A stretch of DNA of 64,000 bases from Flavilitoribacter nigricans DSM 23189 = NBRC 102662 (GCF_002646595.1 NZ_PDUD01000002.1:62001-126000), one strand, 5' to 3'. Counted from the first letter of the stretch, positions 18,251 through 26,352 are shown. The notes: a model not told the origin generated them from the sequence alone. Program-made: numbers and translations.

Positions 18251-18328
18251 CGGGATGTAGCTCAGCCCGGTTAGAGTGCACGTCTGGGGGGCGTGAGGCC
18301 GGAGGTTCGAATCCTCTCATCCCGACCA
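18251..18328 (+). tRNA. tRNA-Pro(GGG)
   Basis: A complete cloverleaf can be drawn: acceptor cgggatg/catcccg, D-stem gctc/gagt, anticodon stem cacgt/gcgtg around loop ctggggg, and T-stem ggagg/cctct with loop ttcgaat. The anticodon at 18286-18288 is GGG, hence proline. The discriminator base is A and CCA is encoded (18326-18328). It has its own promoter upstream and a terminator 9 bases downstream, so it is a single-tRNA transcript. Confidence 0.95.
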
Positions 18329-18336
18329 AAGCTAGC

Positions 18337-18369
18337 AAAAGGTCGTTCCACACAGTGGGACGGCCTTTT
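18337..18369 (+). terminator. Rho-independent terminator of tRNA-Pro
   Basis: aaaaggtcgttcca (18337-18350) pairs over 14 bases, with a few G-U pairs, with tgggacggcctttt (18356-18369), loop cacag, ending in a T-run. Its 3' arm is also the 5' arm of the next hairpin (18362-18426), so the two folds exclude each other. Confidence 0.8.
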
Positions 18370-18426
18370 GACGTTTCGGGAACGAGCCGAGCTCGCTCGG
18401 GTGAGTGAGAGAAACGTCAAAAGGCT
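18362..18426 (+). promoter_or_regulatory. Second, competing hairpin downstream of tRNA-Pro
   Basis: ggccttttgacgtttc (18362-18377) pairs with gaaacgtcaaaaggct (18411-18426) over 16 positions with one G-U pair and a 33-base loop. It shares 18362-18369 with the terminator, an arrangement like terminator/antiterminator pairs, though no gene is known to be controlled by it. Confidence 0.5.
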
Positions 18427-18456
18427 AGCCCGACAGGGCGTGATCTTTTGCGGGTT

Positions 18457-18575
18457 TGAGGCCTCCCCGCTCCTGAGGAGGGGCGAAGCAAATCCTCTCA
18501 TTCCTACTAAAGCTAGTAAATGTCTTCCTGACGATAATGTCAGGATGGCCTTCTGTCGTTTCTGCAATGAGCCGA
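18457..18575 (+). pseudogene. Decayed duplicate of the tRNA-Pro 3' end and its terminator
   Basis: The order tgaggcc ... aatcctctcat ... aaagctag.aaa ... hairpin ... cgttt...gagccgagct found at 18294-18391 recurs here in the same order with point changes and a longer insert. The CCA end reads tccta.cta instead of cccgacca, the T-loop is lost, and the second hairpin is tcctgac-gataat-gtcagga. It cannot fold as a tRNA. It is best read as an old duplication or the scar of an integrative element at the tRNA 3' end. Confidence 0.6.
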
Positions 18576-18655
18576 GCTTGGATGGGGAATGGCGAAAGGT
18601 AAGTCTGCAAGGTGAGTCATCCTGAAATGTTTATTATTTCCTAAAAAAGTGATAT

Positions 18656-20029
18656 TTAATTCAAAATTTCTTCAAAATTTTGGATCTCACAGATTGCATC
18701 TATAGCTTGATCCATAGCACCTAATTTTGAACTGACAATTATTTCATTAATACCATTATTCGAGCTGATTGAATATTCAGAATAAAGACATATCGGTATT
18801 CTTGGGTTATCTTTAAATCTTTTGTCTGCCCCCCCTCCTTTATTCACATACTTAAATGTATAGTCTACTATCTTTGCATCGCTTACAACCCTTTCACTTT
18901 CGATAAACCGAGTTGATTTAGATTCAACAAACAAATTCTTGTACATTACTCCTGCGAATTCTTTACCTCTTTTCAAAATCAATCTTTCTGGAAAAAAGAA
19001 CATTTCGGTATTTCCTACCCTTATTGTTGGGATCGATACATTACATTTAAAAAATGGTGCAGGTTTCCCATTTATTGATTTACTCGAAATTTTATGCCTA
19101 GTGACAAGGGTGTGAGCACCAGCATTATACTTTTGATTGCGAGTCTTAGATGTATGAGTATAATACCAAATTGAGTAACTCCTAAAAAGCGCGTTAAATC
19201 CCTCTATAAGGTTATTGTATAAAATTTCGGTATGATCATCAAATGCATAATAAACCTCCACTCTCTTCCTCTTTTTATCCCATAGCGAAAGGAAACAAAA
19301 AATTATACAAAACAATGGCGCCATTATAAAGAGTAAATTTTCATTCATTCTGGGTTCTGAGACTATTTCGGTGAATTTCTCTTGGGCTATTGAATCGCGC
19401 CTTGTTATTAAAGAATTATGAATGTATGCGGTATCACTATCAAGGCTTCCTCCAGTTATTTTAAACCAATTCGCTTCTTCAGAAAGGTACATAAAACGGT
19501 CTTCCTTATATGCTCTACTTATAATCTTACTATTAGTGGTTGCACCGTTTCTAATATTAGCCCTTTCTGCCGTAATATGAGCTGTGGGAATTCTTATGCT
19601 TCTAGTTTTTTCTTGCTCTACTTCGATTTTTGAAAATAACAATGCAAAAAAAATCAAAGAGCCGGGAACAACCCCAATCCATTTCAACATAGAAACTTTC
19701 TTCCGTTTTCTTTCAATTTCGCTAACTATATCACTTGAATCCACATCGGTTAATCCCTCAAAATTTATTGTTCCGATGAACTTATTATCATAAGTTTGGG
19801 AGTAATCTACATGTATGGCGTCTTCTGGCTTTTTCCTTACCTGATTCTTAGAGGAAGAGCTAATCTTCTTTCGGTAATAAATTCCATTTGCTCCTACATT
19901 AACAAAAGTTCCTCTTGGGCTAAAATTTATACGAGCTCCCTTAATACCAAAAGAAAAACCTACTCCTGAAGTTGAAACATTGATTTTAAATGGACCTAAT
20001 TGTTTTGATCTGTAGAATGAAAATCCCAT
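18656..20029 (-). CDS. DUF4236 membrane protein with SH3b domain, AT-rich
   Basis: A 457-residue protein with an N-terminal DUF4236 domain (residues 1-55: MGFSFYRSKQLGPFKINVS, then SGVGFSFGIKGARINFSPRG), a short linker, a transmembrane helix (about 117-133), a bacterial SH3-like domain (about 150-212, AERANIRNGATTNSKII ... NWFKI) and a second transmembrane helix (231-250). The two helices put the SH3 domain outside the membrane and a ~200-residue C-terminal domain, which I cannot name, inside. Its base composition is much more AT-rich than anything around it and codon choice differs, which marks it as recently acquired. It lies just after the decayed tRNA-Pro copy. DUF4236 has no established function; SH3b domains often bind cell wall or peptides. 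Confidence 0.8.
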   Translation of the reverse strand: MGFSFYRSKQLGPFKINVSTSGVGFSFGIKGARINFSPRGTFVNVGANGIYYRKKISSSSKNQVRKKPEDAIHVDYSQTYDNKFIGTINFEGLTDVDSSDIVSEIERKRKKVSMLKWIGVVPGSLIFFALLFSKIEVEQEKTRSIRIPTAHITAERANIRNGATTNSKIISRAYKEDRFMYLSEEANWFKITGGSLDSDTAYIHNSLITRRDSIAQEKFTEIVSEPRMNENLLFIMAPLFCIIFCFLSLWDKKRKRVEVYYAFDDHTEILYNNLIEGFNALFRSYSIWYYTHTSKTRNQKYNAGAHTLVTRHKISSKSINGKPAPFFKCNVSIPTIRVGNTEMFFFPERLILKRGKEFAGVMYKNLFVESKSTRFIESERVVSDAKIVDYTFKYVNKGGGADKRFKDNPRIPICLYSEYSISSNNGINEIIVSSKLGAMDQAIDAICEIQNFEEILN

Positions 20030-20701
20030 ATCACATTATTTTAGAAAGAAAGAAGAATTTCATCTAGATATTTAAATCATAGCAGTAAGCTCAATTTAAT
20101 GGTTTTGCAAACTAGTGCAGCTGTGCGCCCTACTGATGTCCCTAAAATTTAAGATAAGGAACTAGGTATAAACTATAAGGCTCACTTGGAAACATGTTTT
20201 CAATATTCGTTATCACTAATTTTTCAACTGCTCGTTTTTAAAGATTTGCCATAGTGATCTTTTTGTAAAAAAGCTAAAGTTGGACTATAAATTTGAGTAG
20301 CATTAAGAACTAATACTTTCGAGCGCCTTAATCTAATTCTTACGTTCCTCATAGCAAATAGTTACCCGCTGGCCGTAGTTTCAAAACTACGGCTTCATAT
20401 TTTGTTCTCCTCTGTGCTCTTCCTTTTTCAATCAAACATTGAAAAGTAAAGCCAGAAGATCCGGCACAAAATTTAGTCATCAAACCCACATCCCAAAGCT
20501 TCAAACCCAATGTAAATATTACCACATCCAAAACCGAAACGCAATTTCCCGGTTGTATTCTCCACAGGCTGATACCTTAATAAGCTGCAGTAGAGTGAAT
20601 ATCTGCATAATCTATCTACAGCAATTAAGTTGGGGGAACCCAACCTTATCCCCAGCCCGAAATAAACCCATGATTCCATCCGAAAAACAAAGTAAAAACT
20701 C
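20030..20701. other. AT-rich intergenic region with a hairpin
   Basis: No gene is supported in these 672 bases. A perfect 10-bp inverted repeat with a 2-base gap, gccgtagttt-ca-aaactacggc (20372-20393), is followed by ttcatatttt and resembles a terminator or a REP-type palindrome. The AT-rich composition of the DUF4236 gene continues to about 20530, so the foreign segment probably ends inside this region. Confidence 0.45.
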
Positions 20702-21517
20702 ATGAGCAGACCATTATTAACATTCGGATTAATGATCACCCTCCTGATCATTTTGAGCTCCTGCAAAAAGGAAATCAGCCCACCCGCGCAAACCAATTGG
20801 TACGGGTACATTGGAAACTGGGAAAACGTCAACGCCTTTGCCGGTAGCATCGACCGGATCACCATTACCCAAAGAGCAATAGACCAGCTCTCGGTGCAAC
20901 TTTGGAGCAGTTGTGGTACGGAGGCTTGTGAAACGGGCCTTTTTTCCTACAGCCAATCGGATCTGCGTGAAGCGGTATTGCCCATGAAAGTACTAGTAGA
21001 TAATCAGGAGTTGTCGGTAGGTTTAAGGGTAAGCGCAAGTGGGAAACTGGAATTAAAAGCGATAGAAGACAAGGCCGGTGCTTTTGAGCCACAGTTTTTT
21101 TCCTGGGCGCAAACCGCTTCCTTTTACCAGCAGGTCGGGCCGGCAGATGCGCGCAGTATGCTATTAACTACTAATCGGATCAACGGCAGCCCCCGGGATC
21201 CGGACAACCTACTTACTTCCGGATCTATTCTGATCTTTCAAACCAATCAAGGGCGCCTGGGCAAAATTCAGGTCCACGGCAATGATTTTTACCTGAGTCT
21301 GAGATGGCAGATCTGGGCGGAGGATGGAACTATCTATCGGTCCTTTGATCGGTTCCCGTTTTATAAGATTGGCTACTATGATCTGGACGAGGGCCAACTA
21401 GATGAATCAGCGGATCACCTGTACAGCGACTTTTTCTGGTCGCTTGATAATAATCAATCGATCCGCTGGCTGGAACCCCTGAACGGGGCGGCCTTCGCCG
21501 TGTACCATCTGAAATAG
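20702..21517 (+). CDS. Lipoprotein of unknown function
   Basis: A 271-residue lipoprotein I do not recognise. The signal peptide ends in a lipobox, IILSS|C21, followed by KKEISPP, a typical tether; no acidic outer-surface export signal is obvious. The mature part looks like a beta-rich single domain, beginning WYGYIGNWENVN and containing two cysteines in a CGTEAC pair that may form a disulfide. Many Bacteroidota 'lipocalin-like' or DUF lipoproteins have such a G-x-W-x-N opening, but I cannot place it in a family. It is convergent with the DUF763 gene 48 bases away. No neighbour gives a functional hint. Confidence 0.7.
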   Translation: MSRPLLTFGLMITLLIILSSCKKEISPPAQTNWYGYIGNWENVNAFAGSIDRITITQRAIDQLSVQLWSSCGTEACETGLFSYSQSDLREAVLPMKVLVDNQELSVGLRVSASGKLELKAIEDKAGAFEPQFFSWAQTASFYQQVGPADARSMLLTTNRINGSPRDPDNLLTSGSILIFQTNQGRLGKIQVHGNDFYLSLRWQIWAEDGTIYRSFDRFPFYKIGYYDLDEGQLDESADHLYSDFFWSLDNNQSIRWLEPLNGAAFAVYHLK

Positions 21518-21564
21518 ATCGGCTAATCATTGATCTTTGGTACTTCCAGAAAATTCCAATTCTC

Positions 21565-22800
21565 TCAAAACAACCGCAACTGCCGCTCATCGCCCTTCGC
21601 CCGCTTCCGGCGCCGCGGCCCCGGATCCGTCATTACCGTCTTCCCGCCGAATAAATGCGATTCCTTCCACTCCCGTTCGATCAGCTGATCAAAGCAATCA
21701 TTGGGAGTAAACCCCTCTTCCAGTCGCCGGGCCGTATCGTGCAGGCTGCGAATAGCTTTTTGCTTATCGGTATGGCCGATCTTGGCCTTGTCAACGGCGG
21801 TGCGCAGGGTGTTTATCGTGCGGTCATACACTTTGGTAGGCACCGGAAACGGCTTACCATCTTTTCCACCGTGGGCAAAAGAATAACGGGCCGGATCGGT
21901 AAAACGGGAAGGCGTACCGTAGATCACCTCGCTCACCAATGTAAGCGACTGCAATGTTCGTGGTCCGCAACCCGGTAGCAGCAGTAAAGATTCAAAATCC
22001 TGCAGATCCTGCTCGTAGGCCATAGCCAGGATACTCCCCAGGCGTTTCAGATCGATGTCCTCCGCCAGTACATCGTGGCGGCGGGGCATTTGGATCTGGC
22101 GGATCTCCTGGATCATTTTCACGGGATGGTGGCCGGCAAGATCCAGAATGCCCTGTCGGGTTTGGCCCGCCTGCTGATCGGTAAGGTTAAGGATCAGCCC
22201 CTGATTCATGCCCAGGATATAGGTGTGCGGGTCTTCCAGGAACGAGCTAAAGGCCTTACTGTGCCAATGATAACGACGGGCCAGGCCGGTCGCATCGTTC
22301 ATGCCCTGTTGGATCACGGTCCATTCGCCTTCGTCCGAAAGCACAAAAGCGTGAAGGTAAATACTGAATCCGTCCTGAATGGCCGTATTGTCCACCTTGG
22401 CACTAAGGCGACTGCATAGTACCAGGTGATCACCGTCCAGGCCGGTGCGATCGGCGATCTGTAGTAGTTCACGGGGGGTATTGCGCGAATGCCGGCCCCG
22501 GCCGCCGCAGACGTGGAGTCCTAATTCTTTCGAAATGGGGTTGATCGCTCTTTTCAGGGCACCCACTACCGAAGTGGTAATGCCCGATGAATGCCAATCC
22601 ATACCCAGTACCGCGCCGAAGGACTGGAACCACAGTGGGTCACTCAAGCGCTGCAATAATTCTCCTTTACCGTATTCCAACACAATGGCTTCCACAATGG
22701 CGCGGCCCAAGGTGGCCATGCGATTGGCGAGCCACGGGGGTACGCGGCCGTAGTGCAGCGGGAGATCGGCGTGGTGGCGTCCGGGAGCGGGAGCATTCAT
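21565..22800 (-). CDS. DUF763 domain protein with C-terminal QLRLF
   Basis: A 411-residue cytosolic DUF763 protein, full family length. Signatures are the opening HYGRVPPWLANRMATLG, the segment GMDWHSSGITTSVVGALK, CGGRGRHSRNTP and a helix-hairpin-helix-like LLLPGCGPRTLQSLTLVSE (about residues 285-303) that suggests DNA binding. The C-terminal tail is basic (GPRRRKRAKGDERQ) and ends in QLRLF, close to the bacterial sliding-clamp consensus QL[SD]LF. DUF763 is shared by archaea and bacteria and has no proven function that I know of; the HhH, basic tail and clamp-like peptide together point to DNA metabolism, which is inference. The promoter box at 22820 lies next to a mobile-element end at 22860. 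Confidence 0.88.
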   Translation of the reverse strand: MNAPAPGRHHADLPLHYGRVPPWLANRMATLGRAIVEAIVLEYGKGELLQRLSDPLWFQSFGAVLGMDWHSSGITTSVVGALKRAINPISKELGLHVCGGRGRHSRNTPRELLQIADRTGLDGDHLVLCSRLSAKVDNTAIQDGFSIYLHAFVLSDEGEWTVIQQGMNDATGLARRYHWHSKAFSSFLEDPHTYILGMNQGLILNLTDQQAGQTRQGILDLAGHHPVKMIQEIRQIQMPRRHDVLAEDIDLKRLGSILAMAYEQDLQDFESLLLLPGCGPRTLQSLTLVSEVIYGTPSRFTDPARYSFAHGGKDGKPFPVPTKVYDRTINTLRTAVDKAKIGHTDKQKAIRSLHDTARRLEEGFTPNDCFDQLIEREWKESHLFGGKTVMTDPGPRRRKRAKGDERQLRLF

Positions 22801-22819
22801 ATTTTTTGTTTTTCAATTA

Positions 22820-22827
22820 CAAATATA
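22820..22827 (-). promoter_or_regulatory. Candidate -7 box of the DUF763 gene
   Basis: CAAATATA on the plus strand reads TATATTTG on the minus strand, identical to the tRNA-Pro -7 box and 20 bases before the DUF763 start codon, giving a very short leader. The -33 position falls beside the repeat end at 22860-22878. Confidence 0.5.
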
Positions 22828-22859
22828 AAACAAAAAATAAATTATTATTGAAATTGCAT

Positions 22860-22878
22860 TAGGGCTGTTGCATTAAAT
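22860..22878. repeat. Solitary mobile-element end related to the MITE termini
   Basis: TAGGGCTGTTGCATTAAAT matches the left end of the MITE at 23151-23169 in 16 of 19 positions and is in the same orientation. It is an inverted match of the right end at 24619-24637, so it may be the true outer end of an older element, or a remnant of a second copy. Confidence 0.55.
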
Positions 22879-23150
22879 TTTTCTTTTTTACGCCCAAAAA
22901 AACAAAAATGCCGGCCAAAATTATCCCTCCCACCCTTACGGGCCGGCACCCACGCCCACTATTTTGGCCGCTTCCCAACCCGCCAAACCTGGACATTCTG
23001 TTCCAAAGCTGGCAGATTAGGAAATTAGGAGACTCACCCGATCTCCCCATCTCCAAGTCGCCCCATCTTTCACTTTTTGTCCAGCAGTGTGACTCGTTAT
23101 GTCAGTATACTTCCCCGTTGATTCAAAAGGCCCGCAGCATGCTCCACCTC
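22879..23150. other. Non-coding remnant between element ends
   Basis: About 270 bases without a convincing gene. It contains a short inverted repeat, atgccggcc (near 22907) against gggccggca (near 22940). An 81-codon frame at 22908-23153 has no recognisable content. It probably belongs to a decayed mobile element given the flanking end sequences. Confidence 0.35.
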
Positions 23151-23282
23151 TAGGGCAATCGCATTAAATGAACAAATTCGAAAAATTAGGATGTACACCT
23201 AGAAAATAGTCAGGTAACAGGCCTATTTTGGAACAAAATGTCGAGGTTAGGCGGGCTGGGAAGCGGCCAATGCGGTGGGTGA

Positions 23283-23294
23283 GGGTGATAGCCT
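23283..23294. repeat. Target-site duplication, left copy
   Basis: gggtgatagcct abuts the left inverted repeat of the IS and is repeated exactly at 24544-24555. ISAs1 elements usually duplicate 8-10 bp, so two or more of the 12 bases may match by chance. Confidence 0.8.
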
Positions 23295-24543
23295 CAGGGC
23301 TGTCGAATCAAGGAAACCCTAATATGTTATGCCTTGCTTCATCCGAGAGGGCGCAAGCCATCCGGATAGCTTTGAGGGATTTACTGCCTCGGTTTTTATT
23401 GATCAAGTTAAGCACCACCTTGCGGATCAGACTGAAATTAGAAGCCTGATTGCCAGTTCGTTTACGACTGGCATCTTCTAGGAATTCCACATCTAATACC
23501 CAATGCAAGTTATTTTCGATTCTCCAATGACTTCTGATCATTCCAGCCAGGTCTTCTACTTTTTTGTCTAAGCTGGTGATGTAGTAATGGGTTTCATCTG
23601 ATGACTTATTCTTGCGAAGTACTTTACGAATACGCCGGACCTTAACGATTTTGCATAATCCTTCATATTCTTTAAGTTTTTCATCTTTAGATGACCTGAC
23701 GTCTATACACTGGTAGGTTCGTTTTTCTATTCGGCCGTGCCCTTTGTCTTCTGTATAACAAGTGGATCGTTCAATCCAAACCTGTCCGAAGTAGCGCTCT
23801 GCCAGGTGACGTAAGATGGGCTGATTCCCCTTCAAGGTCATCAAATAGTGACCTTGCTTTTTACGGATGCGTTGCAAAATCTCTTTAACACAAAAATTCC
23901 CATCTCCAGTGATCGTTTTACCTTTGAGGTGCAACTGATCAATGATCTGCTTAGCTCCCCGCTTTTCATCCCAGGTGTCACTTACATTCACCTGCGCTAC
24001 TACCAGATTAGTATCCGAAGCATAAGCATTCATAATCATCTCGGCATGATCTCCTCCCTGACTAGGTGCTTTATATTGAAGCTCTTTATCAACACTCCCA
24101 ATAATTCGCTTTCCATCGATATGAATTAACTGACTAGCCGCCATACCAAATTCTAATTCCACCCAACTTAGAAAGGCCAGCTCGAAGGCGTGCTTATCTA
24201 TCAAACCTATGATGTTGCCAATCGTCTCGTGAGTAGGTATACCGTGTTTATATGGGAAGTAATGACGTAACCAATCCAATTTCAATTTGCCGAAATCTTC
24301 TATCCCTCGATTGGATTCATAACCGCTTACCACGCTACAAATCACCAAGAACAGTATTTCCGGCACCGGATATCTTACCCGAACTGGATCACGTGTGTCT
24401 TCAAGGTCTCCAAAACAACTCATAAAGTGAGACTCCTTTAGTTGTGAGCAATCCACTGCTTCAAGCATAGCGCTCTATTCTTGACAGTTGCATATTGATT
24501 TTCAACAATCTAAAGATAAGTTTTTTCAGATTCGACAGCCCTG
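23295..24543 (-). mobile_element. Complete ISAs1-family insertion sequence
   Basis: A 1249-bp element with perfect 15-bp terminal inverted repeats, cagggctgtcgaatc (23295-23309) and gattcgacagccctg (24529-24543), enclosing one intact transposase gene and flanked by a perfect 12-bp direct repeat. The CAGGG start is characteristic of the ISAs1 family. Perfect ends and duplications point to a recent insertion. It lies within the MITE-like element and interrupts no gene. Confidence 0.92.
23308..24468 (-). CDS. ISAs1-family transposase
   Basis: A 386-residue DDE transposase, full length for the family (DUF4338-type N-terminus FGDLEDTRDPVRVRYPVPEIL, then the DDE_Tnp core). Catalytic landmarks are HIDGKRI (first Asp), ITGDGNFCVK (second Asp) and the C-terminal IRSHWRIENNLHWVLDVEF-ED block with the catalytic Glu. 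It carries out cut-and-paste movement of its own element by binding the 15-bp inverted repeats. The stop codon (TGA, 23308-23310) overlaps the left inverted repeat, as is common in compact IS. No frameshift or stop is seen, so it is probably active. Confidence 0.95.
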   Translation of the reverse strand: MLEAVDCSQLKESHFMSCFGDLEDTRDPVRVRYPVPEILFLVICSVVSGYESNRGIEDFGKLKLDWLRHYFPYKHGIPTHETIGNIIGLIDKHAFELAFLSWVELEFGMAASQLIHIDGKRIIGSVDKELQYKAPSQGGDHAEMIMNAYASDTNLVVAQVNVSDTWDEKRGAKQIIDQLHLKGKTITGDGNFCVKEILQRIRKKQGHYLMTLKGNQPILRHLAERYFGQVWIERSTCYTEDKGHGRIEKRTYQCIDVRSSKDEKLKEYEGLCKIVKVRRIRKVLRKNKSSDETHYYITSLDKKVEDLAGMIRSHWRIENNLHWVLDVEFLEDASRKRTGNQASNFSLIRKVVLNLINKNRGSKSLKAIRMACALSDEARHNILGFP

Positions 24544-24555
24544 GGGTGATAGCCT
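24544..24555. repeat. Target-site duplication, right copy
   Basis: Exact second copy of gggtgatagcct directly after the right inverted repeat of the ISAs1 element. Confidence 0.8.
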
Positions 24556-24769
24556 TGTGTTGGGCATAGGATTGGCCGGAGTTTTTGGCTCTTTTTGCGA
24601 TCAAAAAGAGCGGAGAGAATTTAATGCAATTGCCCTAACTCCATCTCCACTTTAAATCGCTATTCATTAAAAAATAAGAGTTAATGAACCCGCACAAGTA
24701 CAAAATCCCCTATCCTATTCTATTTTTACCTGCCTATCCATTTCCTCTAACCGGTTCATTTCCGAGTCT

Positions 24770-26272
24770 ATGGCATTAACACCATCAGTATCCGACAAAT
24801 CATCTCCCGGCCTCAGCCGCCGATTAGGGCTTCTCGGCCTGGCCGCCACCGGTATCTGCTCCATGCTGGGGGCGTCGATCTACGTCGTGCCCTTCATGAT
24901 CCAGCGCAGTGTGCCCGGTATCGGTCCCAATGTGTTGCCGGCCTTTTTGCTGGCGGCCTTACCGGCAGTCCTGGCGGCTATGGCCTATGCGATCCTATCG
25001 ACGGCTATGCCGCGAGCCGGGGGAAGTTATCTGTACGCCAGCCGGGGCTTACATCCCTATTGGGGTTTTGCGGCCAGTTTTTCCCAATGGTTTGGGCTAT
25101 CGATCGTCATTGGGGTGATCGCTTACATCATCATTCCCTTTTTTCGCGACATCTGCTCGGCAATGGGCTGGGAGGTTTGGGCGGCCTGGCTGGAGACCGG
25201 AATTGTCCGGGTGGGCATGGCCCTCCTGCTGCTCTGGACTTTTGTGGTGATCAATATTCTGGGCATGCGATTTTACGAACGAACCCTGGTCCCCTTAATG
25301 CTCCTCATGTTCGGACTGGGAGCCATTGTGATCGTGGCCGGTTTTTCATTTGATCATGCCGACTTTGCCAACGGGCTTTTATTGCAGGAAGGACGATCGA
25401 TCCCCACGGGTTCCCAAAGTGGATCTATTACCACTTTCCTGACCGCTTCCGCCTTATTATTTGCCAGTTTTATTGGTTTTGACTCCATTGCACAGGCCGG
25501 CGGAGAGGCACGGAACCCGCAGCGTAACCTGCCATTGGCCATCGGCCTGGCCATCGGTATCGTTGGTCTCTACTATTTCTGCTTTACCGCTGCCGTCTAC
25601 CATGCCGTTCCCTGGGAATTTGTCGCTTCGGAAGCGGCGGAAAAAGATATTGCTGCCCCTGGATTATTGGGCTATGTATTGTCACCCGGATGGACCGTAG
25701 CCATAACCCTGGGAGCCACCATCGCTCTGATCAACGATTTGCCGGCGATGTTGCTGTCGGTTTCCCGACTGATGTTTGCCTGGTCCGAAGACGGGGTCTT
25801 TCCAAAGCGGGTGGCCCGAGTCCATCCCCGCTTCCAGACGCCGGTAAATGCGATCCTGATCAGCGGCGGCATGGCCACGGTCGGAATATTAGGCAGCCAC
25901 TTCGCCGGAGACTTTTTCCTGGGCATCGACATAATGGTCACGGCCATGCTCGTCAACTTCCTGCTCATGTGCCTGACCGTACTGCGCCTGCCGACTTATA
26001 ATCCGCCGCTGGTCGCAAGGATCAGCCTGTTTAAATCCAGAAAAACACAATTACTGATCGGACTCAGCGGTAGTGCCTTGCTTTCGCTGTTCCTGGTGCT
26101 GCATACTTTCAAGGATTTACAGGCCGATGTCTCCGCCTGGTACTTCCACGCCACATACGTTTGGCTGCTCGTCATGGCCCTCGGCTCACTGATCTTCTTA
26201 AGAAAGATCACGCAATTAAAAAGATCGGGAAAATCCTTAAAGAGCGCATTCAAGAAATTACCCGATCAGTAA
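24770..26272 (+). CDS. APC-superfamily amino-acid permease
   Basis: A 500-residue inner-membrane transporter with about 12 helices. The first helix carries the substrate-site motif of the family, GLAATGICSMLGASIYVVP (unwound G-S/A-x-I-G-type region), and helix 6 the FASFIGFDSIAQAGGEARNP motif (F-x-G-F/Y-E/D), both typical of amino acid:cation or exchanger permeases. The C-terminus ends in a lysine-rich cytoplasmic tail. It precedes the aldo/keto reductase-RidA gene by 80 bases on the same strand; because RidA domains remove reactive enamines made from amino acids, joint work on an amino-acid-like compound is possible but unproven. Substrate cannot be read from the sequence. Confidence 0.9.
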   Translation: MALTPSVSDKSSPGLSRRLGLLGLAATGICSMLGASIYVVPFMIQRSVPGIGPNVLPAFLLAALPAVLAAMAYAILSTAMPRAGGSYLYASRGLHPYWGFAASFSQWFGLSIVIGVIAYIIIPFFRDICSAMGWEVWAAWLETGIVRVGMALLLLWTFVVINILGMRFYERTLVPLMLLMFGLGAIVIVAGFSFDHADFANGLLLQEGRSIPTGSQSGSITTFLTASALLFASFIGFDSIAQAGGEARNPQRNLPLAIGLAIGIVGLYYFCFTAAVYHAVPWEFVASEAAEKDIAAPGLLGYVLSPGWTVAITLGATIALINDLPAMLLSVSRLMFAWSEDGVFPKRVARVHPRFQTPVNAILISGGMATVGILGSHFAGDFFLGIDIMVTAMLVNFLLMCLTVLRLPTYNPPLVARISLFKSRKTQLLIGLSGSALLSLFLVLHTFKDLQADVSAWYFHATYVWLLVMALGSLIFLRKITQLKRSGKSLKSAFKKLPDQ

Positions 26273-26352
26273 AGCGGGATCTGCGGAGGCTTAGGCCGAA
26301 AGCGCAACGCGACCAAAGGGGCTTCTCCCACCAAAAAATTAAAACAACAACC

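Larger units (their letters stand above)
23151..24637. mobile_element. MITE-like element (about 226 bp) split by an ISAs1 insertion
   Basis: Ends are TAGGGCAATCGCATTAAAT (23151-23169) and ATTTAATGCAATTGCCCTA (24619-24637), inverted with one mismatch in 19. Removing the IS and one copy of its target duplication leaves about 226 bp with no coding capacity, so it is a non-autonomous element. Ends begin and finish in TA, which would suit a TA target duplication, but this cannot be separated from the terminal repeat. Confidence 0.6.

Noticed and set aside
18251-20029. Complete genomic island at tRNA-Pro
   Set aside because: No integrase gene and no second att copy beyond the AT-rich gene; only a decayed duplicate 181 bases away, so a full island cannot be claimed.
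26161-26352. 64-codon upstream extension of the aldo/keto reductase frame
   Set aside because: It overlaps the permease gene and the AKR fold begins right after the ATG at 26353.
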